Shown here one piece after another: positions 11,627 through 24,600 of a stretch of DNA of 64,000 bases (position 1 is its first letter; every line of letters begins with the position of its first letter). The position numbers and the translations under genes were made by a program. The stretch lies in the NCBI RefSeq assembly GCF_022682495.2, contig NC_071389.1, positions 177,072,056 through 177,136,055 on the forward strand, in the 5' to 3' direction. Source of the DNA: Desmodus rotundus. Lineage: Eukaryota > Chordata > Mammalia > Chiroptera > Phyllostomidae. The notes beneath the pieces were generated by a model that ran no database searches, had not been told where the DNA came from, and was given only the letters and a program-made list of their open reading frames with translations.

Positions 11627-12606
11627 GTAAGTGCTTTCCATTTTCTTTTTTACAATAAATGGATATGCTGAATGGGGAATAATTTTCAAAGAAGTCTCCT
11701 TTTTAAGGGGTGAAAATAACTTAAGGAAGTTTGGGTTTTAAACTTCAGTACCTTATGATACCTCAAAAGAATTTATTGTCCATATTGTCACATTTAAGAC
11801 TACATCTAGACTATACAAAGAGGTTAACTTGTTTTAATTTGGTTAGGTGCTATTTTTCCATTAATGGCTTGCTAAAATTGTTTTATTAATTTAAACACTA
11901 GTACAAAGTTATGGTTAATAAGTACAATTATAATAATTATTTTATTTATTGGTTATTATGTATTAATATATAATACTGTGGTATTGATAATATATTAATA
12001 CATTATTTTATATTATTTACAAATTTATTGAAAGGAAATCATTCTTTTCAATTGCCTTAGGAAGACAGTAGAAATAATTATATTAGAAAGTGCTTTTGAT
12101 TTGTGGGAAAGTAAGGTGATATTGGTTAAGACTTAAGGATGTTATCTTCAAGCACTTATTTCTAGGATACCAAAATGTCATCTTTGTGATAGGTAAGGCT
12201 ATTATTTATTTTCTTCAGAAATAAAAATTAGTTTATGTTTTAATTTTATTAAACAACTGATTTCTTCATTGTTTATAGAGAAACCATTTTTTAAATGTTT
12301 CTTCATTTCAAGGATTGTTATGTTTATTTTGCTTTTTACTATTTTGTTTTTATGCTTTACCCTTTTATAGTACTAAGGATTTAAAACCAAGTAGTTGGGA
12401 GCACATCTATTCAGAAGAAGCATCTGGTTGCCTTTTAAAAGTTGATTTTTTAGAAGCATTTAGAAACCATATATATGCTAGGTTTATTTAGTAAGTTTGT
12501 GTCATTTTAATAGAAAACAGGAAGTACTTAATTTGCTTCAGCACCAGTAGTTTATGGGATTGTTTTTCGCAACTTTCATCCTAATGGCCTCACATTTGCA
12601 TTTTAG
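11627..12606 (+). other. DUSP16: DUSP16 intron between coding exons 1 and 2
   Basis: 980 nt bounded by GTAAGT and TTTTAG. Very AT-rich, especially 11880-12050 where TTATTTATT and TATTAATATAT runs dominate. I see no mobile element and no structured motif in it. Confidence 0.9.
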
Positions 12607-12745
12607 GTCGACATTGATTGCAGTCAGAAGGTTGTAGTTTATGATCAAAGCTCCCAGGATGTGGCCTCTCTGTCTTCAGACTGTTTTCTCACTGTACTTC
12701 TGGGTAAACTGGAGAAGAGCTTCAGCTCCGTTCACCTGCTTGCAG
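12607..12745 (+). CDS. DUSP16: DUSP16 coding exon 2 (rest of the rhodanese-like core)
   Basis: 139 nt encoding residues 77-122 plus the first base of codon 123 (VDIDCSQKVVVYDQSSQDVA and on, to SVHLLAG). It continues the CH2/rhodanese-like fold whose strands (VVVYDQ, VHLLAGG) match the family pattern. In DUSPs the equivalent of the rhodanese active site is not catalytic and serves in substrate binding. Acceptor CATTTTAG and donor GTGAGG are canonical; the exon ends in phase 1. The preceding exon ends in phase 0, so skipping this exon alone would shift the frame. Confidence 0.96.
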
Positions 12746-15700
12746 GTGAGGCTGTGGTAGCAATGAAAGGGCTTGGAATCTCCTAGAGCTCTGTGAATAA
12801 GCAGTATTTCACAATAAGCTCAAAGTTCAGTAGATCTTCACAACTTTGGAGTTACTGTGTACAGTGCTTTGTTTATTGATGTAAACTATTCTGTTGAACT
12901 CGAATACTATCATCCACAATGGGCAATGAATTTTTGACTTAGTTTTAATGCTTCTTCACTTGGTATTTATTAGGTAGAAGTGCCACAGACATAGATCTGT
13001 GTGCAATACAGATAGCTCAAAGCCAGCTGCTTCTGTCCAGGGATTTTCCATTCGCCTGTGATCTAAGAACACCAGATGCTCTACCTCTCAGCTCCTGCTC
13101 TAGTATTAGTTGTTACTCCCTGCCGGTGTCAAACTCTTATTAAACATTTCTAGTTCAAGCATACTGTAGTGATCACATCACGATTCTTAGACATTGTGAA
13201 CAACGAGGAAGGGAGAGAATGCGTGTAGACTACATCTTCTGGTAATTAAGGGGAATATTTTAAAACTCATTAACTTGTTTTGTTTTTTACACCTGAAAGA
13301 AAGTCTCTTGCAAATGCTAAGCAACCAGATGATTTTATAAAGTACATGGGAAGACTACGTATTTCATGTCTGCCTTAAAGGAAGGCCATGTGGGAGTTCT
13401 TTCTCATTGAATTCCAAAGCTGAATGTTCATCCCTTGCTTCCCCTGTTTGTAGACATTACTGAAGTCCTTTCACTCACATGGGCTCACAGAGCTGAGAAT
13501 ACAGTTTGACAATGCACAGTAACCTTTCACACAGAGCTGCTGTGTCTGGCAGATTCTACCAGTGATAGGCAGGAGTGCTTTTAAAAATGTGATCTAAGAA
13601 AAACAAAATATTGGTAGTATCATTTTCACACCTTTACTCTCATTGCAAGGAGAGTGCTGTGAACTGGATGTCATTGGTAGTTTGGTGTTAGAAGTATAGA
13701 CACTGCGGTTTTAAGAGAGTAGGATTGTTCAGTTGTTCGTGTGTGAACACTGTGAAACTCCATGCAGGGTTAGGTAAGACTTCCATGTCTCCAGGTCTTT
13801 CTCACCAGCCTTTGCTTCAGCTCCCAAAGAACAAAGACAGTTTCTTGTGTCCTTCAGATCATCTGTTGCCACACCTTTCATTTATGCTGTGATTTTCTGC
13901 CTGACCTCTCTATTAGTGTCCTTAGGTGAAGCCAGTTTTTCTTAGAATGTGGTTTTCAGAATTTTGTATCTGAGAATTATAGTACTAGGTTTTGGCTTTT
14001 GTTGATAGGCATATTCTTTTACTGGGATTATTGCTGTGTTAAATGTGACAACTGTTAGTCGAGTTCCACCAAACTAGGTTGGTGAGTTAGGAACTCATTT
14101 CATGTTTTTCGTAGCCACGGTGAGGAGCTTTGCCTTGGAATCCTGTTAATGGGACTGGAGTTTTTCCCAAAGACAGTACACCAAGATGTGCTGCCCAGCA
14201 AAATGATCATCCCACCTCCCACCTTGCTCTTGTTTGAGACAGTTTTCCTTATGGGGGCTCTGACTTGACCTTTGGCTGGGTGGACACTCCCGTGGAGGAA
14301 TAAGCTCATGCTGAATTTCTAGCTCAAGTATTCTAGTTACTTATATACCCTTTTTCCCCTTTACCAAAGAGCACACCTTTGTTACCTGGGAAGGTTCTTA
14401 CCAGTCATGTGTAGCTTTGGGCAGGCCATTTATTAGGCAAGCAAGAAAAAGCACTCGGTCTGATCAGCTAGGTCAACCCTAGGGACATGTGGAAGAACAC
14501 ACGAAGTCAGAACTCCCCGACATCTTCGCGCCACGCCGGAAAGGTCTCCTAGGTCTGAACGCAAGTCCCGCGAGGCAGCACCAAGAACCACAGTGAATGT
14601 ATGGATAGCGCCACATCATCATCCACACTCTACAATCCTGTATTTCTTTTAGTTTAGGAGGTGGCTGCAGGGACGGGGACTGAAGTGCCTTGAGAGTTTC
14701 TGAGAAGCCAGATCTCTTACCACACCTAAGAGAGGGTTCTGGGTGGTTAAAAGTCTCCCCAACCATCTGAAAAGTCCTGGCCAATTGGCAGTTCCCTTGG
14801 TTACTGTGTCTGTTCCACAGAGTAGACAGAAAGTGGGGTGAGTGGAAGAGAATGCTTGGGAAGGTATGGCCGTCAGCTCTTGGCTCCCATTTTTTTTTTA
14901 CCAAGGTTTGGCTGGTTGGAGGATGTTCCAGGAGTATGAGAAAGAAGGACATCTCCACAAGTGTTTCTTAAATATTTGTTTGGTGAGGGTTGGGGGAGTA
15001 ATCTCAGAAAAGCACTCTAGCTTCTCACTGGTGCTACAGGAAACTAAAAGGTCACTGGAGACGGTTTTCACCACAAAATACCCCTATTGTTCTCAGCAGT
15101 TAGAGATGCTTGTCAGCCTCATTTGGATATGGTAATAGAGAGACAAAGTGGTTTCTTGAAGTAATTTCTACATCAGTTTAGAACTTTTAGCCACCCTGAG
15201 ATGATTCAAGCAGAGAGCCTCAGATGTGTGAGGTGTTTTTATGGTCAGTAGATGGGGAAGTGAAGCACTGAGGCCTGAAGTCCATTCAGTTTCTCAGGGC
15301 TCGCTGGCCTAGAGACCAGTGACTTTGGAGAAGGGAAGCAAGAGGACCTCCCCAGGTAACTGATAGGAAAAGTGTCATAATGAGCTCTTTCCCTCAAACA
15401 CGAGGAGACCCAAACTTACCTATAGGACACGGTTCTAAGGGCACAGAAAATGAAGGCTTACTGAAGACTAGGAGGATTGGGTTAGGGGAAGTTGTACTGG
15501 AATGCAGTGGGCTTAATTCATGAATATGGACCAGGTCCTGCTTTGGGGATGGGGCTAGCCTTTAGTAGGTGATGATCAGTGAGACTGGATTCACAAGCTT
15601 TCTAACCTTGAAACTTAGAACCTGGTTCTGCAATGAACTCTGTGTAGTGGCCACACATGTGACCCTTCTCGCCAAGACCTTGATCCCTGCCTCTGAACAG

Positions 15701-15844
15701 CTTTCCCTTTTTCTGAGCCCAGTTAATAGTCTAAAGAGAATGACTAATTTTGATAGTCATATACTAACTATCCTAAGCCTTTCATTTTTATCTTGAAATC
15801 TTATTTAACATTATATTGTCATTTATCTTTTTTATTTGTTAGCT

Positions 15845-15950
15845 TAACTCCCCACTGGGCTTTCTACTTCAGTTGAGGACAGTATCTTGTTCATCTTTGT
15901 ATTCTGCACAATGCCTAGCACCTCTTAAGTTTTTAGTAAATATTTGATAT
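15845..15950 (+). repeat. L2 LINE 3'-end relic
   Basis: Shows the L2 terminal order: GAGGACAGTATCTTGTTC, then GCACAATGCCTAGCACC, then a TAGTAAATATTTGATAT end. Diverged; boundaries approximate. Confidence 0.55.
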
Positions 15951-16243
15951 ATAAATTAGCTTGCATGTAGGTTTATACCATTTATATTTCATATGATTCA
16001 TTTTATTAGTTTAGAATGTAACGGATTGTATTAAAGAGTAATGAAACTAATCTGAAAGTGGAGCAAAAATGAGATTGTTTTGAAATAAACAATTTCCAAA
16101 GTATATAGACAGAGCAAGCATATAGCTGTTTGGGAGAAGAATCTAATATGAAAATATTTCCATTTGTAGATATATTTAAACATGATTTTAAGATTTAATA
16201 AAAATACTCCTGCAATTAAACTGTGCTAATTTGGGTAATCCTT

Positions 16244-16421
16244 TTTTTTAAAGATTTATTTATTTGTTTTTAGAGAGAGGGACAGAAACATCACTGTGTT
16301 GTTGCCTCTTGCAGGCCTCCTACTGGGGACCTGGCCCACAACCCAGGCATATAACCTGCTGGGGATTGAACCAGCAACCCTTTGGCCAGCACTCAATGCA
16401 CTGAGCCACACCAGCCAGGGC
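16244..16421 (-). mobile_element. Ves-type SINE
   Basis: Antisense copy with T-rich tail complement at the left, GAGAGAGGGACAGAAACATCACTG, GGGGACCTGGCCCACAACCCAGGC and head complement GAGCCACACCAGCCAGGGC. Flanked by an 11-bp direct repeat with one mismatch, GGGTAATCCTT (16233-16243) and GGGTGATCCTT (16424-16434). Confidence 0.92.
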
Positions 16422-16844
16422 AAGGGTGATCCTTAAATACTGAACTTTAATAAGAGCTAACAGCTCTAGAAACCTAGCTTCACTCATAGGAGAATACAAG
16501 TGCTTGAATCCATTGAATTGAGAGCAGTCTAAGTAATTCCTATTAACATGTAAATTGATTATTGTATTTAGCCATAAGTCTCCCAATACTAAACCAAACC
16601 AAACCATAGCATTGTTTTACCCCATGAGGATTAAAGGGTTTATTTATCAATAGTACTCTCGTCTTAGCAAAAAACAATGAATTCTTGTGTCTTTGGAAAG
16701 TTTTCCATTATCATTGATGGAGAGGTAATGGCAAAACCATTTTTCCACTTTCAAAAACAAATTCAAAGTCAGTTATTAAATAAGCACATACATATAGTTA
16801 CAGACATATGTCCTCGCATAATTGTCTTTAAAAATAAGACGTGT

Positions 16845-17041
16845 GCCCTGGCTGGTGTGGCTCAGTGGACTGCCTGCCGGCCTACAAACCAAAGGGTTGT
16901 CGGTTTGATTCCTGGTCAGGGCACATGCCTGGGCTGCGGGACAGGTCCCCAGTGAGAGGTGTGTGAGAAGTAACCACACATTGATGTTTCTCTCCTTTTC
17001 TTTCTCCCTCCCTTCTCCTCTCTCTAAAAATAAATAAAATC
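16845..17041 (+). mobile_element. Ves-type SINE
   Basis: Sense copy starting GCCCTGGCTGGTGTGGCTCA, with box-B-like GGTTTGATTCC and the tail CTCTCTAAAAATAAATAAAA. Flanked by a 12-bp direct repeat with one mismatch, TTAAAAATAAGA (16828-16839) and TTAAAAGTAAGA (17042-17053). It is in inverted orientation to the copy ending at 16421. Confidence 0.93.
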
Positions 17042-17146
17042 TTAAAAGTAAGATTTATTTGAATCAATAGAATGACAGAATGGTGTGACATAAACATTTG
17101 TTTCACAAAAAATGACTATAACTGAGGATCCTATTGTGAGGGTCAT

Positions 17147-17328
17147 TTATTTATTTTTAACTTCCAAAAAATTGTATTGATTTGAGAGGGATAGAGAAAC
17201 CTCAATTTGTTGTTCCACTTTTTATGCATACATTGGTTGCTTCTTGTGTGTGCCCTGACCAGGTATTGAACTTGCAACCTTGGTGGATCAGGACAATGCT
17301 CTAACCAACTGAGCTACCCATCCAGGGC
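17147..17328 (-). mobile_element. Older bat tRNA-derived SINE
   Basis: Antisense copy of a related but different subfamily: AATTTGTTGTTCCACTTTTTATGCAT body and CTCTAACCAACTGAGCTACC before the head complement CCAGGGC. More diverged than the Ves copies next to it; no clear target-site duplication. Confidence 0.82.
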
Positions 17329-17731
17329 TATAGTCTTTTTTTAAAAAGAAACTGTTACTGTAAGAAAACAAAATAGTTGCCAACATTGGTACTCGTACCT
17401 CTTTTGGTCTTGTTAACCTTCAGAAAACTGGTTCTCTGAAAAATCATTTCATTTCTTGGCCTTTACTTATTTATTATGTATCATTTTATTGTACTTGCCT
17501 TTATTATATTTCTAAGGGTACCAGATTGAAAATAAAAAATAGAAAAAAAAAGATGACTGAATTTGCTAACAGAAAAGTGATTAAATGGGTTAATTTAGTA
17601 AAAATAAAGATCAACAGCTGAAAAATTCTGTTCTATTATCTCTTTCTCTTTCCTTACTGTTGTAGCGCTGAGTAAAAGCAGAAGGGACCCACAACTCTTA
17701 CTATTTTTTAAATTCTGCAGCACTCATTTCT

Positions 17732-17893
17732 TTTTTTTTCTTTTGATTTAATTTTTATTGTAGTTTTTCCATTACCATTTAGTCCCTTTTATACCCTCTG
17801 CCCCCAGCAATCACCACGCTGTTGTCTGGGTCCCTGAGTCCTTTTTCCTTTTTTCTCGATCCCCCCCACTGGCTGTCATCTGCTCTCCATCTA
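17732..17893 (-). mobile_element. 5'-truncated LINE-1 3' end
   Basis: A T-rich start followed by TTTTTATTGTAGTTTTTCC and a pyrimidine-rich block, which on the minus strand is the purine-rich LINE-1 3' UTR and A-tail. The direct repeat CAGCACTCATTTCT (17718-17731 and 17894-17907, 14 bp perfect) bounds it exactly, marking a short target-primed insertion. Confidence 0.85.
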
Positions 17894-18344
17894 CAGCACT
17901 CATTTCTATCCCGTGCTGAGGCACAGGATAACCCTACAGCAAAAAAACCATAAATGAATCACAGACTTCAGCCCTTTCATTTACAAATGAGGAATATAAC
18001 AGAGCCCTTGAGTGACTCTCCAGAGCCCTCACTGTATGCCCAAGGCTGGTATCCACAATAATTCCAGAGTCTTCTGGAACTTCATCAGGAGGCGGGACTG
18101 GGAGTCAAGGGTGGGTGCCCATTTCAGACCAGGCTTATCCTGAAAGGCTCTTTTTGTGGTGATCCTATGGCTTTTGTCATATTCTTACTTCGCATTTTAT
18201 GGACTGAGTAATGTATAAAAATATCCTGTATATTACAAATGTTAAAGCATTAAGTTATTTTAGCCAGAGGGGACTGCCAAATAAGTCTGAGTACTCTGTT
18301 TTATGCTGAAGTACAGCTCTCAATAAGGATAGCAGATACCATTT

Positions 18345-18450
18345 CTTCAGCACTTGCCATTAGGTGCAGTGTTGGGTACAGTGCTAAGGGCTTTCATGAA
18401 CAGTTAGTCTCTGAACACACCTGTGGTCCTAGATTAATGCTCACTGCGGT
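18345..18450 (-). repeat. MIR-like relic
   Basis: Antisense MIR pattern: TTCAGCACTTGCCATTAGGTG, GTTGGGTACAGTGCTAAGGG, then TTTCATGAACAGTTAGTCTC. Approximate ends. Confidence 0.45.
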
Positions 18451-19865
18451 TACAGGGCCAAATGCACATTGCTTTGCTTTGAGTTCGATTTGCTAGGGTA
18501 GTCAGAGCTAGGAGTGAATAAAAATGTATTTGACTCTTTACACATTTTTCAATTGAATGGGGATCTGGATTCAGTCAGCAGTGCTGTGTAATAAATGTAT
18601 AGCTTTGGTTTAATGGAATCAATTACCATTCTTCCTAATGGAAGTGCTGTAAAACCTGCTCTTCCTGGTTATAGATTTTGCTGTGCTATTGTTATCATCA
18701 GTTCTGTTACCTAATGTGGCATTTCTTCTGTCCCTTCATCTACAGAAGGGAGATACTCAGTCATTCCATTTCACATACTCTCGGTAAAAGTGACTGATAT
18801 TAATGGATTTCAGTGGAAGTACTACAGTTATTCAGGAATTGGCTGTTCTCATGTTTAAAGAGCCCTAGTCACTGAGACCCACTGAAAACAGACTAAAAAC
18901 AGGTGCTGTTTTGCCCACTGGTTGCCGTGTATTCGCTGGCTCTGCTCCAAGCTTCCGTTTGCATGAGGTTATTCAAATTGGATCATCTTTTCTCCAATTG
19001 CTACTTGCCAGTGTGTGGTAAGCCAGTTTATGTCATTTCCAAGCTACCAGTGGGTGACCTAATGCCTGAGGCTGTGTCCTTTTAAAAAATGGACTGCAGA
19101 GCGGACTAAAGATAGTTCCTCAGTTCCTCATCCTGATGTTTTGCACAAGGCAAACAAAAACACCCTAGATGACAATGGTGACATCAGTCTTCCGTTGCCC
19201 CGGTCGTGTCATCTGTGTGCTCTGGAGAAACGCCAGGTCCAGACTTTTTCATTCAGTCAGCTTCTCAGTGTTTGATGGGCACTCTTGTGGTTGGGCTTGG
19301 GGCTGGGCTCTGGGGGGTGGGATACCAGGAAAGCAAAAGGCTTGCAGATGCAACCTAGAAGCATGTGATCCCATGCTAAACTGTGTGCTGTAGCAATAAG
19401 GGATGCCTCAGGGTAGTCTGCAGAAGTTGGGAAACATTTGATTGTGGCAGTGAAATTTTTATTGAACCTTGAAAGATGAGTGAGATTTGGGTGGGGCATT
19501 CCAAGGAGAAGCATGATTAGAAATGTCAGGAATAAACATAGATTTTAGGGGGCAGCAAGAGACTAGAGTGGATTTTTTTGTGATGGGGAGAAATGGGAAT
19601 TGAGAGGAAATGAATCAAATTATGCAAGTCCTTTAAACCAGAAGAACAGATTTGTACTTTGTTGTGGTGGGCCCTGTGGGCCATTAGTGTTTTGACTGCG
19701 ACGCCCCTCATCTCTCAACCACTGTATCTTTCTTCCGACCTCTGCTCTTCTGCTACCAGCTAAGTCCAGCCAACATCATCCCTCCCTCAGATTGCTCCAG
19801 GAGCCTTCTCTCATCTTCTGCCTTGCCACCTTTCAATCCATTACTCACACTGTAGCCAAACTTTT

Positions 19866-20084
19866 TATATTTTTTATTTTTTTAGATTTTATTTGTTTAT
19901 TTTGAGAGAGAGAGAGAGAGAGGGAGGGAGAGAGGGAGAGACACATCAATGTGCAGTTGCCTTTCTCGGCTCCCAACTGGGGACCTGGCCCGCAACCCAG
20001 GCATGTGCCCTGACTGGGAATTGAACTGGTGACCCTTTGGTTCACAGGCCGGTACTCAATCCACTGAGCCACACCAGCCAGGGC
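19866..20084 (-). mobile_element. Ves-type SINE
   Basis: Antisense full-length copy: T-rich tail complement, long GAGAGAG run (19903-19940), GGGGACCTGGCCCGCAACCC, and head complement GAGCCACACCAGCCAGGGC ending at 20084. Flanks are T-rich on both sides, so the duplication cannot be bounded exactly. Confidence 0.92.
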
Positions 20085-20129
20085 TTATTTTTTATTTTTA
20101 ATGTAATGCTGATTATGTCACTCTCTAGT

Positions 20130-20585
20130 TTAATATGCATCAGGGCTCTTAGGATAAATTCGAAAATTCTTAACTGACTCACAAGGCCCTGCAGTGGCTG
20201 GCTCCTGCTTAACTCCATCTCGTATCGCTTTAAGCCCCCAGTTTGTTTTTGTTTGTTATTCGAGCTCCTTAGGCCTTCTCTCAGGGGCTCTGGCCTGCAG
20301 CGTCAATCTCTCTGGGCCTCTGCCCCACTCACCTAGGTGTCACCTGCTGGATTCGTTGAGGATGTCAAGCCTTCCCTAGTTCCCAGGCAAAGTTGGTTTC
20401 CACTAATGTAGAAACTCCTTTGGCCACCTACCATAATTAGTTAATTACTCATCTAATTATTTGGTTAATATGTATGCCACTAAACTGTCAATTCCAGAGA
20501 GGGCCTCTGTCTTGGTCACCACTGTCCCCATCACCCAGCACTGAGTCCAGCTCACTGTAGGTGCTCGTTAAATGTCTCTTTGAAC
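20130..20585 (+). repeat. L2 LINE relic
   Basis: Follows L2 3' sequence: CAAGGCCCTGCAGTGGCTGG, later GAGAGGGCCTCTGTCTTGG, CACCCAGCACTGAGTCCAG and GTAGGTGCTCGTTAAATG. Typical old mammalian L2 ending. Confidence 0.65.
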
Positions 20586-21604
20586 TTATGTGTCAATCCC
20601 TATGAACAGGTATCAGTCAGCTTCCTCGCTGCTCTGTGAGGTCATCGCAAAAGTGTGCAGTGGGCCAAAGAGGAGGACTGTTGAAGAAGGAGTGGAATAC
20701 ACCAAAGCGGTCCACTGGGAGGGTCTGCTGCAGGGTAGATTAGAAAGCTTTGAGCTGCACACAGAAAGGCCTTGAGAGATGAGTTGTATGGTGATTCAGG
20801 GACAGTTCACAAGTTAGTCAAATTTGATTCTTAAGAGTCATTCTCCAGAGACCAGACTCATACTTCTTTTTCCTCTTGACTCATAGCATTATCTCCTGAT
20901 GGATAATCTCATTTCATTGTGCCCTTTGATGATCCCTGTCGATAGCAGCCACTCCCTCCTCATCAGGGGTGATTGTCATTGGTCTCCCCAGTTTCTTCAG
21001 GGATCTGCTCCTGATTCCCTGAGCCGAGGGAGTATTACTGGACTCTAGACTTGGGGGCATCAGAGGAAATTTGTCTCCCCCACCGCTCATGTAATGGTCC
21101 CGGGATAAGAAGATGCACACTGAGAATATGGGTAGAAAAATGTTTTTCTTGCCCTGTGCTACCTCTCACTTGCAGAGTCTTCTAGAGCATTGCTGTCTAG
21201 GAATAGGAAGCACAGTCTAGGCCCCCACCTGTGCCAACTTAGCTTTCGGCTGTGAATGGAATCAGGAGATCCTTTTGAACACCAAAAATGTACAAGACTT
21301 ATGTCCATCACCAGCTATTCATTGTAACAAGGAAGGATTCAATAAACATGTATTGAATTTTAATTATGTGCCGATCACTGTGCTCAATGCTGAGGTGACT
21401 ACAAATAAAGGAGTGAGAGGTGTAATTCTTATCCACGAGGAATTTACAGTGTATTATAGCTGGAGAAATAAGAGGTCACAGCACACACAAGGATAATTCA
21501 CAGTCCCTGGTCAGGAGTAAACACTGATTGCCAGATGATTGCTATAAATTTTATAGAAGTTCTAAGTTGGCAAGGCCATATCTAGAAACACTGGTCAGGT
21601 AAGA

Positions 21605-21642
21605 TTTTCTTTCTTTCTTTCTTTCTTTTTTTTTTTTTTTTA
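21605..21642. repeat. (TTTC)n microsatellite with poly-T
   Basis: About five to six TTTC units running into a T stretch of about 16. Low-complexity intronic sequence. Confidence 0.85.
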
Positions 21643-24600
21643 ATGCAACAGAATAGAATTGAAACTGTCAGAGAGCATCTCACATAGTAAGGGAAGATTG
21701 TATCATAGAACTTGTTTCAGTGGTGATTGTGTGTAGGTGTTCAGAAGGCTTTAACAAAAAAATAATTTTATTGGTAAAAACAAATGGAACATGCTGCTGT
21801 AGAAGGGGTGCGCCTTGTGTTTGCCTATGGTTTGGAAAGAAATATAAAATGGGTTGGAAGGACTGAATTGCCAAAGGCAAGGGAAAATTAGGTTGGATCA
21901 TAGATTGAGAATAGATTTTGAAGGGTCTTGAATGTCTAAGAATTTTGGGTTTTATTCTATTTGGGAGCAGAAAATACATCAAAACTTTATTTTTGGAAAC
22001 TAAATCTGGCCACAGAGTGGAAACAAGTTGGGTAAAGGACAAGTGGCTCCGAGAGAGCTGTGACTGAGTTTGTCTAAGAATGAGGTGCAAAGATGGGGAC
22101 GAGGAAACGGGAAAGGCAGGGACAGGCAGAAGAGACTGAGAGAGTGGGGCTGACTGACCTGAGCAGGGATGCAGAATGACAGAGAGGGAGATAGGGCTTT
22201 GGGTTTATTTTAATGTGTCAATTAAGTTTTTGGCATGAAATTGACCAAAGGAAATTGAAAATGTTAGATTGGAGTTTGGGACATGAAGCTCAAAAATACA
22301 AACTTGGAAAAATTTGGTTTTCAGGTAAAAATGAGCCAATGTGATCTCCTTAATAACCTCCTCCTTCCATGGTGAGGCCTTCTAATTCCTCCTTCTCAGG
22401 AAGTCCCAGCACACTCTTCACTGGGCTGTTGTCTTCATGTGTTTAAAGATGCCAGAGGAACAGTCAGTGAACCTGGCTCTCGTGCTTGATGATTTTATTC
22501 TGCCAACTGGTAGAGTCTGGCTGATTTTCTGTCTATTCAATTGGTTATTTTGTTTGCATTTTTCAGACCAATCTTTGAGGGCATTTATTAAGAGTCCTGC
22601 TTGGCTGGTTTGTGTGTATTTAAAGAGGAGGAATTTTCTGGGCATAGTTATTTATTGCCAATTTGAAATATAGTAAAATAGTAAAAATATCACTCCATTC
22701 TTCTGAGCACTCTTTACTAAATGACACTTCTGGATTTTGCCAATTGTTCTAGATAATGTTATCTTGAGGAATAATAACATCTAGATACTATGAATCACAA
22801 GAAATTGTAAGTGGCATTATTTTAGTATTTAGTGATTGTTTTATGATAGTACTTTGAACATTTTAACTTATTCATGGTGTATGTGAAACTGTTAATTCAA
22901 AAATTAGATTAGATGGAATTTCCCATTCCCCATCTGTGCCAGGTGATAGAGTTGTGTAGGGTAGAGTGAACTTTTGGGGGGTGTTATTTAATGGGACATG
23001 ATTTAGGAGACATAGCTACTTACTAGACTTCCTGGAGGATATCCACAGAAATGCTTATCTGTTCACTTTCCTCTCGAGTGGATGGAGTGGATGGTATAAG
23101 AGATTAAAAGTGATGCTCTGTATCATTTGGGATTTTTCTCTGATTCAGTGCTGCTCAGCGGAGAATTGAGTAGATAGAACATAGATGGAGTGATTTAGTG
23201 TCATTGAGAAAAGCACGCCATGCTTGCTGCCCTTCTAGAACTGACCTATCAAACCTGTGTGGCGTGGCTTACCCAGAGCAGCCTGTATGCATTAGGGTAG
23301 TACAGTTACATATTTCTGTTTGCTTTCTTTGGGGGGTACAAAATTACGTTGCCTTTATTTTTGTTTTCATTTTATTTAACCAGTTTTAACACTCTATTTG
23401 TACAGTCTGCTGACTATAGAAGAATTCTAACCATATTTTAATCTGTTTTTAAGTAGCTAGAGAACAAAGTTGCCTGAATCAGTCCCTTCAGACTAAAGCA
23501 GAAAATACTGACTTTTAATGATAATTAAAATACTTTATTGTGAGATATACATTTCTGCATTTTGTTTTTAATATTTGGGTTGTCTCCTTTGTGCCTCAGT
23601 AGTAAAGCAGCAGATTTTTATTCTCAGTAAGGCGAGAACTGTACTTCTCTCTGCAGGTGCAGGTTTACTTCCACTTAAATCCTCCACATACATTCTAGAA
23701 TAAATAAATGAATGGGTTATATTTATGTCACAAAAAGGGAGTCTTTGTATTATAAAAGGATTAAATGACATGAGAGCTATATTTAAAAATTATGAGACTA
23801 TAAATTATGTATAAAAATTATTTAATATACAGAAATTAAGCTTTTATGTGACTTATAATACTGTTTCTATGTAGAGCCATGGAAGCCATCCGCAAAATGG
23901 TAGGGAGTTGCCTGTCATTCTTCCCACTTTGGGCAGCTGCACAGACCTATTTGAACTGAAGCTTAAGTGGAGAAGTTCTGTTTCTCCCTGCAGGGAACCA
24001 TCTAAAGTGATGACGTCAATGTTTGTCTCTAGTTTCACAAAAAGGATAGGGGTCCATTTTTAGAATTTGAGGCTCAAAATTTTAACATCACTAAGCTGTA
24101 GTAAAGTGCTACTTTTGTTTATTATGTAAATATTCTTTCATTTTAAGAAACATTGTGATTTATAACTCATCGCAAGGGTCAAAGGGAAAGGAGTGACTAA
24201 TTGGAATTGTTTAGTGCAGTTGTGATATGTATTTTAGGTTACTTGGCAGATTTTTTTCCCCTCTAAAAATTGAATGCTGTTTACATCGGCTTTTACAGAA
24301 AATGGTGCCTGTGATTGGGGCTGTGAAGGAGGTGCACTGAAGGGAAGGACTGTTCCTTGGCTGAGTTAGAATAAAGTGATATATAAATGATGACTGCCTT
24401 TAAGCTGTATGACATGTTTTCTCTGTCCAAAGTAATATATATGTTTTTACTTACGAACACGCATGCTACTGGTTGGATTTGTGGAAGACTAACACACAGA
24501 AATATGGATTTTAACGTTGCAGTTTGTCTGCCTGTCCATCCAGATCCATAGAGGCCGAATGCGTGTGCGCATCTCTGTCTTCCAGGCTCCCATCCCCATT

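Noticed and set aside
14479..14958. 159-codon minus-strand reading frame in DUSP16 intron 2
   Set aside because: No recognisable domain, no splice or promoter context, biased composition rich in Pro, Ser and Trp typical of chance translation; likely accidental.
16677..17106. Reading frames ending in AGVAQWTACRP or starting in the SINE complement
   Set aside because: They are translations of a Ves SINE; the same words recur at 16320-16607, 19845-20072 and 32289-32633.
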